64,000 nt of DNA from Gautieria morchelliformis. Its lineage: Eukaryota; Basidiomycota; Agaricomycetes; Gomphales; Gomphaceae. Below the pieces are notes generated by a model, which was given only the letters and a program-made list of their open reading frames with translations, made no database searches and was not told where the DNA came from. Shown piece after piece: positions 1-11,163 of the stretch. Position 1 is the first letter of the stretch, and every line of letters begins with the position of its first letter. The stretch spans positions 46,344 to 110,343 of the forward strand of contig WHVA01000391.1 of the NCBI GenBank assembly GCA_015179125.1. The letters run 5' to 3'. Position numbers and translations under genes: made by a program.

Positions 1-433
1 TGCTGCGATGTTACTAGTTGCCATGTCTTCGATGAGAGGTCCGAAGTACGCAGTGCCATACGGCGCCTCTCGTCGTTTTTTCCGCCTATCACCCAGCTCG
101 AACACTGCGAACAACGAACAACGTTGAGGGCAACGATAAGGGCATGGTAGCGTAAGTCCACGATCACTTCTCTAGTGAGCCAACTGTTCACACTCTACCC
201 CGAAGTATTCCTGCAGCAGTCAAATTGCAGGAAAGGCTCTTTCGTTTGGGCTATCTATTGTATACTGACTCTTGGCGACGGCAACAGATTTGAGATGCAC
301 CCATCTTCCCAATGTCACTGTTCGGCAAACGTCCCAGTCACTGCTTTGTGAAACTCCTCGCCGATCAGGATGTCCAGAAGACTGCGTTAGCTGCGAGAGG
401 CAATACTGCCTCCTGGAATGAGCCATTCTATTT

Positions 434-900
434 GTGAGTTTAATTCCAGTGTTATTATCTCAATGTGATCTTAAATCCATACACAGCTTCCACTTGAATA
501 GGTTTTCTGTGTTGGAAATTGAAGTATATGGGCATCGACCTTTCGCACGTGTTGACTACACAGGTGGCGTGAAGGAACAGATTGAGTTGCTGCTTGCAGA
601 AGGCGGCACTGGAGGTCAGTCCTTTTCGCTCATCGACGGAATGCACGCGTAAACATTGACCATAGCAGCCATTGTTCGCAAACTGCAAAAATCAGATAAG
701 GCAGGGGAGATGCATAGGGTTCTGGCCGTCCTAGAGTTCACCCTTACGTCTTTCGCGACGTCCGACGAGGCGCGGGAGGCGCAGGTGAATGAAGCAGTCA
801 GCGGAACGAAAGCGGTAGATGAAATATTGCTCCCACCTAATTGTTCAATGGCGTATGGTAAGAGGTTGTTGATGCTTTTTTGGTGCCATGGCGTCTAGCT
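434..900 (+). CDS. partial gene of unknown function (two exons visible)
   Basis: Two open segments join through a plausible intron of about 50 bases: the first ends near 616 (ACTGGAG, then GTCAGT) and the second starts after CATAG near 670. Joined in phase they run from a segment containing FARVDYTGGVKEQIELL into AAIVRKLQKSDKAGEM and on to a stop at about 898. No signal peptide, membrane span or catalytic motif is visible. I do not recognise the family. The true start is not clear, and upstream exons may lie before position 434. It may equally be a gene remnant. Confidence 0.3.
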
Positions 901-2100
901 TTAGCCTATGGGGTTTGAATTTCGAAGCGTGGACTTCTGGCCAGCCGTACTAAGATGTAATGGTTTGTGATGACTTTCTATGATTTTACAAGTAATATGC
1001 TGACCCCCCATCGACTAAGCCTCATTTGTTCGGGCAAGCGTAGCTGCGCTACGTGATCCGAGATGACGCACACACCCTGACTCCGAATGCGCTTGTCCGC
1101 TCCTAGAAGCGCGATGGTAAGCGCGACAAAACGGGGCGCCCGCCATGTCTTGGAACGAGATGCAGTGCTTACTGCCCCATCTTTTTCCTCGCAGCCATGA
1201 GTGTGCACGACGTCCACCACGCGCGCCCAGCCTGCGACGCTCACGGACGAGGAGCGCGACTCTGTGGCGACGAGCCCGGCCTGCACTTACACACGCACAC
1301 GCGCACACGCGGGCTCCGGCGACCACGAGGAGGCGCACGAGCCCCGGCTTGTTAAGCTCAGCCGTGCGTCCGCATTCGCTCATATCCCAACACCGCTATA
1401 CCCCCTGTCCACTGGCTCGCCACACGGACGACGCAGATACCGACGAGGATGATGCGACGGAACTCGGAATACACGCCGGGTGGCCTGGCATTTGAGTCGG
1501 CAACACGGACGTGTCTGTGGCATGCAGGCCATCCACGCCATAAACACGGAGCTCTGGATCAACAACACCCTCTTGCATGCTCGCACTCATTTTTGCTGTT
1601 CCACCCTATATGCGCGCGCGGGAAGGGGTGTGATGACAAATGCGCGTGAACCCTTCGATCTCCGTATCGGTACTGAATACAGTCTTTGGGCCATGGCATG
1701 GTCCTTATATGCTGTCCATCACGACAGAATTTCATTGTCTCGAGAAATTAGCAAAAAATGTGGAATACATTTTCCAGAGAATTTCCTGAAGATACAAGTT
1801 AGAAAATGTGGCCCTGCCTCCAGTCCATGGGTATTCAGTGCGTTCACTTGAACAAAAGGCAAGCATCTGGCGACAAGGTAACTAGGCGGATAAAGCCAGA
1901 CCTATTCAGAGACACGCTGATTGTTCATAATTTAACGGTATAAGTTTGCAAGTGGAAACATGGTGAACTCACTGCCTGGAACTGCAGGAAGTACTTCATC
2001 CTGTCAGTATTAGAGGCATGGAGATTTGGGGTGAAAGAGACGTTAAGTCGGCCCACGCGTGGTGGATGATAAATGGTGGAACGGGGGCTATCAATGGAAT
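901..2100. other. intergenic, no supported gene
   Basis: GC-rich stretch around 1150-1450 with a short CA-rich run (cacacgcacacgcgcacac) near 1290-1310. The open frames overlap on both strands without splice logic or recognisable motifs, as expected from composition alone. No RNA gene seen. Confidence 0.4.
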
Positions 2101-3913
2101 TCATACATATGGGCTGCCTTTCCGCTTGGCGTGCACGGCCCGCGCGGCCCAAATGAACGGAACGCCTAGGAGCATGAGTGTCTGCCGTCGGTAAAAACAA
2201 ATGTGTGAAAGGAGTTGGGTTGGGGTTTGATAATTGGTATAGCCACATACCCCACTGAAAATAATAGGCTTGAACCATGGCGTTCCGTTGTTCAGAAGGG
2301 CACCAGCAATTGGTGCGCCAGTCAAAAATGCAAACGAGCACATGAAGTAAGCTAGCCCCATGCGAATTCTTCCAAAGACAATAAAACCCAGAATCGTACA
2401 TCTGGTGTGTAACAGTCACTCACCCTATCTCCGGGATATCCCTAGCGAACGAAACAACGGCGGGGGAGAGCATAGCCAGTACTGCAAGAAAATAATGAGC
2501 TACAAAACACGTGGAATGGCAAGTGTATACGGACTCCCTCCAGAAAAAAATCCGTACAGGATAGCGAAAACAACCACACCGCCGAGATTTGCGATACCGA
2601 AAAGAGCGAAGACCGTCACCCCGGTACCGAAGCTCATGAAGACACAGACATTTATCGGGCCCAGCTTGTCAGCGATGAAACCGGGAAGTGTCCTCCCAAG
2701 TATTGAGGCCCCGCTTTGAATAGTCAACTAGATTAGTAAATATAAACCTCAGGTCCATTCCGTGAATGTGCTACCCAAATACCACCCACAGTATAAAAAG
2801 CAAAGCTAGCGGGAATCCCATGTGAAATTGAATAAAGTTGTAGATAGAAGTCTTGGTGGGGCAGCAGAAACGTCAGCTATGCACAAGTCCGCTGGAATAG
2901 AGATTGAACTTACAAGGAAAGAACAAGCCCCAGACAACGAAGGATATGCTGGTATTTGAGATTCAGAAAAGGTGCCATTCTTGGGAACCGTGTGGTGCTT
3001 ACCCAATACAGTAAAGCAAATAGGGCATATCGGTGACTATCTCACGAATGTTGGGTTTGGGAGTCCTTCGCTGTTCCATCTTCGAAGGAAGGCGTGAACT
3101 CATCAGTAAATTCGCCGCAACAAGTATACCACCGGTCAAAAACGCTGAAGCCCGCACTCCCCAAGCAAACCCGACGGGTCCATGGAAGAGATGATTAAGC
3201 ATGACGGGGTACACCATGCCACCGAAAGATGATCCTGCGCTAAAGTGAATACAGAGAGGAATGCTGAAGGTTTGTGGAACTAACCAGTGATAACCACACC
3301 CATAGCTATGGATCGCCGTGCTTTCCAGTGATGGGCCTGAACACCCATTGCGGGTAAATAGATTAGACCTGACCCTATCCCCATTCCGACACCCTGAGAA
3401 AGAAAGATTTGATAATAATGGTCGAGGGAGACTATTGAAAGCATGAAAAGGCTACATGAAATTCAATAATGTACTGAAGACCCCACACAAGAAAGACAAA
3501 CCTGAACATATAAATGAATGAGCCGACCAAGACGCAGTGTCGGAAGTATCCTTTGTCGAGAAGCCTCCCAGCGGGCAGTCCCATGCCAAGGAAAAGGAAG
3601 AGCTGCACTGAGCCGATCCAACTTATGTTTGACGAGGAAGATGTGCCAGACCGAGTGTAAAGATCTTGATACACTCCAAAAGAAGATGTATAACCGAATG
3701 TCGCAAACAAAGCTAGCCATCTGGATCGAAAACTCGATGTGAGACACGAGCATTCTAGGGTGCAAAGCAGAAGAGCAATTACCCGCCCAGAACTGTACAC
3801 CATGCTCGTGCACCACCATCAGGTGGTGCTGCCGGTGGATCCTTGGATTTGTCGTGAGTAGGTTGGGTATCCATGTATCCCTGGCTGCTTCGATTATCCC
3901 ATGAACTATGCAT
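2101..3913 (-). CDS. MFS transporter, monocarboxylate transporter (MCT)-like
   Basis: Ten exons splice in frame to 427 aa: 3913-3783, 3720-3456, 3393-3285, 3234-3003, 2948-2914, 2851-2790, 2727-2535, 2481-2424, 2368-2251, 2181-2101. All introns are GT-AG and short; the intron before 2727 ends with a good branch-point context (TTTACTAATCTAG). The N-terminus is hydrophilic, followed at residues 32-38 by DGGARAW, the family's conserved acidic-Gly-Gly motif leading into TM1, then FATFGYTSSFGVYQD. Other MCT-like segments are GVGMGIGSGLIYLP, HHWKARRSIAMG, GSSFGGMVYPV, GRTLPGFIADKLGP and MGLAYFMCSFAFLTGAPIAGAL. Family knowledge gives a 12-span plasma-membrane carrier for monocarboxylates or related solutes; the substrate cannot be read from sequence. 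Length is normal for the fungal family. The 5' splice site at 2534 (GTCCGT) is weak. This is the best preserved host gene here. A second Met at residue 14 is an alternative start. Confidence 0.85.
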
Positions 3914-6500
3914 TATTTATACGGTCTGTATGGGTGTGTTAAGCGCGGGATCGAATTAGACTTAGCCAGCCAGAGTCTGTGGCACAGTGAGGCGAGAACT
4001 CACGATGGCGGAAGATAATATAATTTCAGCATTGCTTCAATGTGGGCTCACTTGAGTGACATTCTCGGCTCTTCCATATTGCCCTGAGTGGCAAATATTC
4101 CTTGCGCCGCAAAGTGGTCTTGGGGCCATACTCTCTTCTAGAAACAAACCCACCCCCGTGGTGTACTTTATCACAGGGAAGCCCTCTGCAGCTGGGTAAG
4201 TCACTTATGTAATCCCATGGAGATTATTAAGAAGGCTACAACCATCATGACCCAGGATATGCTGATTACAGAACACCACCGTCAAAGGCGCTTTCCTGTA
4301 AATATGGAGGATTCGTCTTCAGCAATTGCTGGAAGTCAGAGAAGCTGAGATCGGCTTATGTGACGGCTGTGGTGAGCGCTGTCCTGCCACAACATAGACC
4401 CCCCGCCCGTTCGGGCGAAGGATAGGAGGGGCGAGGGTTTGCACGAGGCACCGGCCATCTTCTCACAAGGAGTTCGGATGCCGATATAGTCGCAGAGGCA
4501 GGAGAGACGTGCTGAGAGGGTGCGCGCGCACGGTGCTTTATACTACGGGATACCGTTGATGGTGAGGGAGTGAGAGTATGTAATTGGGGCAAGGGAATGA
4601 TGGCACTCTGAAAGGGAGAGGCGAAGCTTGTAGAGCTGGAGCAAAGCGTGCAAACGAAGCAGCGTGGCCGTGATTAGATATTGTAATCAATATTGTTTCA
4701 CACGCACGTGCGTGTGACAGATGCCGTTGATACGCAGGCGGCAGCCACCACCAGCCACGAACAGGATACCTGTGCGAGGATGCGGGTGCGAAGCGTGCAG
4801 GGTGAAGAGGATTGTGCGCGCTAAATAGAGACCCCTGGTGCGGTACGATACGCGTGAGTGCTAACCTTGCCCCGGCCTACGACTGAGACGGAACGCACAT
4901 TCCTGTGATGGTGTTGGGGGAGGCGGATTGGTCAAGGTAAGTTGCTGGTCCAGCTTGACGGCCTCTCCAAGGAATAAAGCCACCTCCTCCAGGTCTTAAT
5001 CATGTCCTACAACCGCAAATCTTGGTATAGTAGTGACTTACAGGATTTCTAAGGGGGTTGGTATACACCCCAAGATGCGGTCAATTGGTGACTCCTGAAG
5101 AAAGGTAAAACGCCAAGTCAGCCTTATGGGCCACCATCCCTGGTAAAGAGTGCATATTTATGGGTTTGGAAGAAATGGGTAGAGCACCCCATAACGATTC
5201 AAGGAGGCGAGGGTTAATGAGTCGAGGTAGAGGACTGTCAAAGCGAGGGGATGTTAAGATTCAAAAACGGCTCTCTCAATGAAACAAATTTGCTCGACTT
5301 ACCTCAGTGACTGCTGCAGAATCTCGTACAACCTCATTCAACAGGATTCTGCAACCTTCCCATGATCGGTGCGTCTGTCACCACATACCCAGCCTCATAT
5401 TTCACTTTGCAAAGAGGTGGCAACCCTTGCGCTCTCGGAAATGGACACGTGAGGATGGGTGTCGGCATGGGCATGACGCCTACGCTGCAGACAAGGCATA
5501 TATTTGCTAATCGCAAGCAGAAGATTTGTGGTGTAACGGTCACAGACTCACAAGTTCTCGTCGACTAAGTATCACCGGATCCCTTGTTGCAGGACACAGC
5601 TCAGTTCGTCCCGACATGTTTCACAATGTTATCCTTATGAGTGCGCTTCGCGGGCCGCGATCTTTCACCCCTTCTGCTGGCCCATATGTCCCCCTGCCCC
5701 ATATACTCTCTCGAGCTTGCAGCTGTTGACCCTCCTGCCGAAACATGTCAGCATTACCATTACTTCGCCTCAGACATCCCATGTATGTGATTACAGGCTC
5801 CATTCCTGCAAGTACTTTCTGCTTTCCAACGCTCTTGCTGCTGTATTAGGAACGCGATCAGAACCCAAACACACCTCATCCTCAGCTCACATCCTATTCA
5901 GAACAGATGGAGAAATCAGCTCGAGCCCTGACGGGTGTTTCTTTTATAACGAACGCCAATGTCAGCGCAATGTTTCTTCTGAGGCTGCATATTGATGTAT
6001 GTTTCACGCGTTCTTGTTTTCGAATTCATGATTATCCATTATTCTACCCGTTTCAATCCTGAAGAGCAGACGAAAGTCATTGGGCCTCGTTTTTGTACGC
6101 TTGTGACAACACTCACCAACGGCAGGTTTTATGTTGTATGGGAAGTTCATGTTATCATTGCTCGAATGTGTTTGGAGCTTGCAGATAAAGCACTTTACTT
6201 TACTCTGTATGACACGTCGAGGATGACAACGCGCTAGCACCGCACACGATCTCCTACATCTACTTGACACCTTTTCCCTCGCTTCAGCGGACACATTCCG
6301 GTCTGCATTTCTTGTGGCAAAGGACCTTTCGACGCCGTCACCGTGCAGGCAAGGACCTCCATGCAGGGAATGCTCTCCCTCCTCGACTCGCGTGCCACTG
6401 GCACGTCATCCAGCATCGAGCAGCGGGAGCGCGAGGGGAAACGCGGCGCCATGCGCGCTCGCGGGGCCGGCGGGCGGCGCAGGAACGGGGGATGCTGCTA
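3914..6500. other. long gene-poor interval
   Basis: No coding segment with splice logic or a recognised motif. Open frames around 5307-5570 and 5992-6294 occur on both strands and overlap. A 20-base palindrome lies at 4698-4717. A TATAAATA-like string directly abuts the start codon of the transporter at 3913, so that gene's promoter probably lies at the left edge of this interval. The right edge (about 6240-6500) may hold the unrecognisable 3' end of the purine permease remnant. Confidence 0.4.
4698..4717. repeat. 20-bp perfect palindrome containing an E-box
   Basis: TCACACGCACGTGCGTGTGA is its own reverse complement. The core CACGTG is the binding site of bHLH regulators in fungi, but the arms are simple CA/TG-rich sequence and no gene starts nearby. 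A regulatory role is only a possibility. Confidence 0.5.
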
Positions 6501-6539
6501 GTCTACTTACAGTACACAACAAGCACTGTCCAGCAGAAA

Positions 6540-7640
6540 CTGGAGAGTAAGTAAGATGTCAGCGAGAGAGCGTAGCACTAACTTGGGAGTATGGGGGAGC
6601 TTAGATTCCAATCTTAAATGTGTGGACCCTTGTCGTTTCCGTAGGGTAGTTTTGTATATCCTGACTTCACAGTAATTAGACGCGGCGTACCATAGGAAGG
6701 TAATCGCAGGCGCGGCTAATGCTAGACCGATCGATGCAGCCAGTTGCACCCGCAATAATACACCCGGCAGCCAAGCCAACAAGAATGCTATATATTTGTC
6801 AGGGAGGGAGACCCAAAAACTCCGTGAGAACTATGCTGAGAAGCAATAAGAATCAGATGCCGATAAATTCAGGAGAGCCGGGCCCAGGTATAAGCGTGGT
6901 GGGACATTTCTGAAATAATCCGCTGGTGGGGCACAATTGGCAGCCAGGTGCTCCGCCGCCCCAGTTAAGTGCACCCAGTGCACAGACGAGAGCGCTGCCG
7001 ATCAGAAGGGCCACCATACCTGTAAGGTATATGCCCCGTAATCAATATTGTTATTTGGTGGATGGAAGGCATTATATTCCACCTGTGATCATTGGCGGGA
7101 ACAGTCTTGTGATGGACAGAGGATAAAACATTTCTAGGAAGGAACAAACAAGAGCGGCACCTGTCGTAACAGGATCAGGCAATTAGTTGGTTTGGAAGTG
7201 CAAGAGCATATCTTACCGAGAAGTTTGCCATAGGCTTCAGGGAAGGCGTGACGAACGACAGTGCCGTCGGAAAACGTAGTGGACGAACATGTGCCATCAC
7301 CACACATAGCGTCAAAGATCTGCCTGTTGACGAAAACCTTAGGACGCTATAATGCTCTTCAGTGATAGTAGAAGTACAGATTTTGCAATAGACAGCATCG
7401 AGAAACTAGTGCCAACAACTACCGAATGTTAAGCGCCAATACAGACACCAAACCAAAATTATTCTCACCTGATATTAGACCAGTCCCTAGATAATAACAA
7501 ACAAAGAATTTTATGCGGGACGTTTTCACCAAGCTGAGGATCTCTGTAGTTGCGTTAGATGTACCAATAGAGTCTACAGGAGGAGTAGCGCCCATGGCTC
7601 CTACCAATGATGCCGAGATCAGGAGCACGCGACAGGTACG
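6540..7640 (-). pseudogene. nucleobase-ascorbate transporter (NAT/NCS2), UapA-like, decayed
   Basis: Exons approximately 7640-7605, 7541-7469, 7418-7378, 7319-7217, 7160-7083 and 7019 onward splice in phase. They yield LISASL, YYLGTGLISVVGTSFS, SIFDAMCGDGTC, FPEAYGKLLG, LVCSFLEMFYPLSITRLFPP, ITGMVALLIGSALV, LNWGGGAPGC and, further on, LVGLAAGCIIAGATG and AAPAITFLWYAAS. This order matches fungal xanthine/uric acid permeases (plasma-membrane purine:proton symporters). It is broken: two in-frame TGA codons follow FIGI and GLPP (about 6860 and 6800), and a frameshift separates AGATG from AAPAITFLW. The N-terminal spans are missing: recognisable sequence stops near 7640, a little short of a small tandem repeat at 7814. 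The region with the NAT signature motif is not readable. Not a functional transporter. Confidence 0.75.
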
Positions 7641-7749
7641 CTCATGTTGCAGGATTAAAACTGAGAGAACTTGCGAACGTGAGACAAGAGCTCCGCCAAT
7701 GTTATATCTTACCCTCAGTCAGCTCTCGATGAACTTACCAGGAAGCATG

Positions 7750-8601
7750 TAGTGTCTTCCCGGGGAGCCGAGCCGGGCGCAGCCCTCGGAAAGCCCGCTG
7801 CGAGGGGTGGGCTTGAGACTTAGCAAGCACGAGACTAGCAAGCACGAGACTTAGCAAGCACGAGACTGACCCATCTATGCACACTCGTACGGCGAACCTG
7901 GGCAAGCAAACTTATATTGCGATGCCAGCGCTCTTAGCGCGACCGAGAACCGGGCCGTGCTCAAGCCGGCGCAAGCATAAATACATGTACGACAAAATAA
8001 GTGGGAAGTGGTAGGGTGGGTGCAAAATCGAGAGCTCGAAGCCTTACGGCTATCGAGCGCGATATGAGTGAGAAGGACGTGAAGAAAGGGGAGAGTAGGA
8101 ATGCATGTATATATACTATCAGGGACAATAGAACTCTGTGAACGGTGGACAATGCGAGCTGAGACCCACATGACTCGTCGTCATAGACCCTGAACAAGGT
8201 GTCCCTTGTCCATTCCATAAGCGCCCAGTGAGAATCGACCCGGGATCCTTTGGGATCTGGCGGGTAATTAATGTATTTTAGGGAGGGAGTGGGGTATTTC
8301 GGGATGAACCGATGATGCCATAATTAAATCCGTAGCGGCGCATTGGCGCCAGTCCCCGACTCCGTTGCGGGGTAGGGGATGTCGATATTACAGTTTCATA
8401 CGAAGTATTCTTTCATAAGTGACGTTTTGCGTTTATATACATTATATTTGTTACAGGTGATGCGCAGTACCTGTGGATCCTTTTGACCCTTCGGCCCGGA
8501 GTTGAATCCGGAGCAGCACAGCAGAGGCAGAGGAGGAGATAAGTGATGACGTGGCTGGATGCCCTTTGGCAGAATAAGTGGTAATTTGATGTCGAACTCC
8601 G
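7750..8601. other. intergenic, with a short tandem repeat
   Basis: No gene supported. Contains the three-copy repeat at about 7814-7867 and GC-rich inverted snippets near 7770-7800 and 8320-8370. A faint tRNA T-arm-like string near 8225-8245 (minus strand) lacks the rest of a cloverleaf. Confidence 0.35.
7814..7867. repeat. tandem repeat, about 3 copies of a 15-17 bp unit
   Basis: The unit AGCAAGCACGAGACT(T) occurs three times in direct succession, preceded by a partial copy (GAGACTT). It lies 5' of the truncated permease remnant and may mark a slippage or rearrangement point. Confidence 0.7.
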
Positions 8602-10080
8602 TTAACTTGTTTCAGAAGCGCGGTGTGATCTTTTTGCGGGAGGAGTGATCTTGTCCGCAGTTTCCGTAAGAGGCCGCTTTTGTTTTCCAGTGGCCTTGCT
8701 TCCCCAAGGAGCTGGCGTGGGAGTCTGGGGAGCGAGCGAAGTTTCCATGGACGAACTGGTGGGATCTGTCGGTGTGGCAGGCGAGGTCGGAATGGTCGTC
8801 ATGGACTTCACGCCGTCTTGTATAGTGGGCAGGACTTGCATGCGTTTCAGAACGAGTTGGTAAGCCCTCGAACCATTCGGATTCTTTTCGTCAGGTTTGA
8901 TATGCCACCTGTATTTACACGCGTAAGTATGAATAATCCCACGCGTGATCTGAAGGCGTACATCCGCAGCGTGGTTAGCACGTTGACAAGTGTACCCTCG
9001 GTCAGCGCTGAATTGTACTGGGGGGGGGGGGGGTAATCGTTGCACCCTGTGAGTCGTGGACCGGGGGAATAATGACAGGTACGGAGCCGGCAACGTTCTT
9101 TATGGTCGAGAAACGTGCCTGAGGGTCCGGAAAGTCGGCTAGAGTAAGAGACTCTAAAGATAGCTTATTGTAAGGGCCACGGGTCAAAAAGCGCAACAGA
9201 AAGAAGTCTGCATTACTTTTCTTTGGAGTGGTGGGCTCATTGTTTCTAGCGACATCATTTCTACTGGAAGTTTCTGGTAGGTCGTCATTATGTGGCGCAT
9301 TCGCAGGCGCTGTAAGGATGCTAATGAGCAGTGGCAAAGCGTCAATGACAAGACGCACTTTCAAGAACGCTCCTGGTTATCTTGACTGGAGAGCCCGCAC
9401 TGGAAAATGGGACGTCGTCGAAAAGATTCTCCGAGTTCACCAATACGAGGAAGGTGCCGTTTTCTTGTCTACGTGTGAACGCGTGCACTCTGGGTTCTTC
9501 TTCATCTCTCAGTCCTGGTAGATGTTTAGGATACGCTGTAACACAAAGCTGAGTACGTACCAGCATTCAGGATGTCATCTCGCTCTTGTTGAATAAGGTG
9601 CAGTATATTCTCAATGTACTTCGCCTTGGGTCGCAAGTGTGAAGGCCCTTCGAGTTCCAGCTGGAGCGCCCACACCATTTTAATTTTTCGAAGTCCCCTC
9701 AAGTCAAACTACAGAGAATTCGTCGACAGGGTGTCAAAGTTAGCAGAAAGTAAAGTGGAAAAAGTTCTACGAAGGCGTACCTTGCTCATTTCACCATCTT
9801 TATTGCCGTACGAGGTGAGTTTGGAATCGCGCGTGCTTCGTATAATACGTGCAGGAAAACGCAGGAGTAAGTGTTTGTTTCCAGAGCCCGACTGGATGAA
9901 CCATTCCTCAGCACCGATCTTCTTCTCAAACCTCGTGTAGAATTTATCCATGTATGACTTATGATTGGGACGGTCGTGGCTGTTGTATATTCGCTCAACG
10001 GCGGTGAGTTCCATCGGTTTGAGTTTCCCTAGGTCCTCGTTCTCAACCTCCTCGTCGGAAATGGTGGCGACGCTACTCAT
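8602..10080 (-). CDS. protein of unknown function, six exons, 397 aa
   Basis: Exons 10080-9781, 9708-9561, 9514-9359, 9309-9083, 9017-8962 and 8908-8602 splice in phase and total 398 codons including the stop. All introns are GT-AG. The start is chosen at the first ATG of the open exon (MSSVATISDEEVENEDLGKL). Features: acidic N-terminus; a basic and hydrophobic block FDLRGLRKIKMVWALQLELE after the first intron; a mixed central part; and a Pro/Ser/Thr-rich C-terminal tail with basic stretches (KQKRPLTE, PPAKRSHR) that could be nuclear localisation signals. No catalytic motif or membrane span seen, and I do not recognise the family. The fourth intron ends in 14 consecutive C bases before AG. 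If that intron were retained, the frame would end within a few codons. Confidence 0.6.
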
Positions 10081-10413
10081 AGTAGTGGAAGTTGTAATCT
10101 GACAGGTGGATCTATCATCGTGCGTGCGACTTGCCTATTTATTAAACCGGTCATTCGTCTTCATGTGATCAGTAAATGTGACCACTCTCCGTCCGACGAG
10201 GGTGAAACAAGGTATAGTGGTGTTCGAATGGTTAAACGGGGTGGACATGACATGCGGTCATGTGTCTTTGCAGCAGACACTCAGGAATGAAGTCTGAAAC
10301 AGTCATTAATACGCCAGGGAAGTGAAAGGTTTAGTTGCGCAATTGGATATTACCCAGTGGGGTTGCACTCACCTAGATCTGGGGAAGTTTACGTGTAGTT
10401 GTCGGGCGAGCCA
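10081..10413. other. intergenic
   Basis: Promoter side of the gene starting at 10080 and 3' flank of the helicase/protease remnant. No motif recognised apart from the hairpin that begins at 10414. Confidence 0.4.
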
Positions 10414-10440
10414 TTAATCCATGCCTCGGGCATGGATTAA
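10414..10440. repeat. perfect hairpin at the 3' end of the helicase/protease unit
   Basis: TTAATCCATGCC and GGCATGGATTAA form a 12-bp perfect stem with a 3-base loop. On the minus strand it overlaps the stop codon of the protease frame (10437). Helitrons, which encode PIF1-type helicases, end in a short hairpin near the 3' terminus on this side. The CTRR terminus expected just after the hairpin is not obvious, so this could also be a transcript-end structure. Confidence 0.55.
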
Positions 10441-11153
10441 GAGGCAGTTGAAGCCTCGCGGCGCTGATATTTACATACATAAATGTATAAGTGGGCATTC
10501 ATGTTACCATGGGGTGAATCTAGAACAAGAGGGTTTATGTCCTCATATCGTCCTGTGTCCAAATGGTAAGGAACCCCTCCGTTGCGTTGGCCATCATATA
10601 TCCACGTTTCGTTATGCTCTCCTATCAAGCGAGCGGCGAAATGTAGGTGACCTATGTAAATTACTGCAGTCAATGTGTACCACACGGTACCAGCTGTAGT
10701 CGGGATTGAAATGTCAACATCCGGAATAGGAATAGATGATGTTTCAGGGGCCACCTCGAATATGATGCAGGGTGGGGGCGAGAACAAGCATGTGACCCTC
10801 TTGGTCCCGGTACTGCAAGGCCGAGCATGCGTTAATGCCGCATTCGGTGTGGACTGGTTACTTAGAAAAATGTGAATCCACGATTGTAACGTACGTGGTT
10901 CCAAAATGTTAGCCTCCTGTACATGGGAGCTGCACAGTTCGCCACTCAAGTACACAGTGGCAAAAGCAGGATTGGTATGCGTAGCAATTTCGTCACACGC
11001 GTCGCACCACACTTGGGATGACATTTGCAGGCATCCCTGAAGGTCATCGTTAGTTAACATCGCCGAAATCACATCGGCCACAGATGCCATGTTCGCACCA
11101 AATCTTGGGAAGCGGGTGGGGTCTTCTTGGAATAACACGTCCCTGATGTTGTG

Positions 11154-11163
11154 GCGGTACAAG
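11154..11163. repeat. target-site duplication of LINE-6, left copy
   Basis: GCGGTACAAG, directly abutting the poly(T). The matching copy is at 12201-12210. The two host halves join as ...LINLYR/HNIRDV... in the protease frame. Confidence 0.9.

Noticed and set aside
6926-7147. MFS drug transporter of the TRI12 type
   Set aside because: LNWGGG first suggested it, but the spliced context (GTGLISVVGTSFS, FLEMFYPL, FPPMITG) is specific to NAT/NCS2 permeases.
7420-7630. short secreted or stress protein (MLLISASLVGAMG...)
   Set aside because: The segment reads as exons and introns of the purine permease remnant, with phase-consistent splice sites.
7814-7867. CRISPR-like array
   Set aside because: Only three short direct copies without spacers, in eukaryotic DNA.
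8218-8275. tRNA-like string on the minus strand (GGGTCGATTCTC resembling a T-arm)
   Set aside because: No matching acceptor stem, D-arm or anticodon stem-loop could be paired around it.
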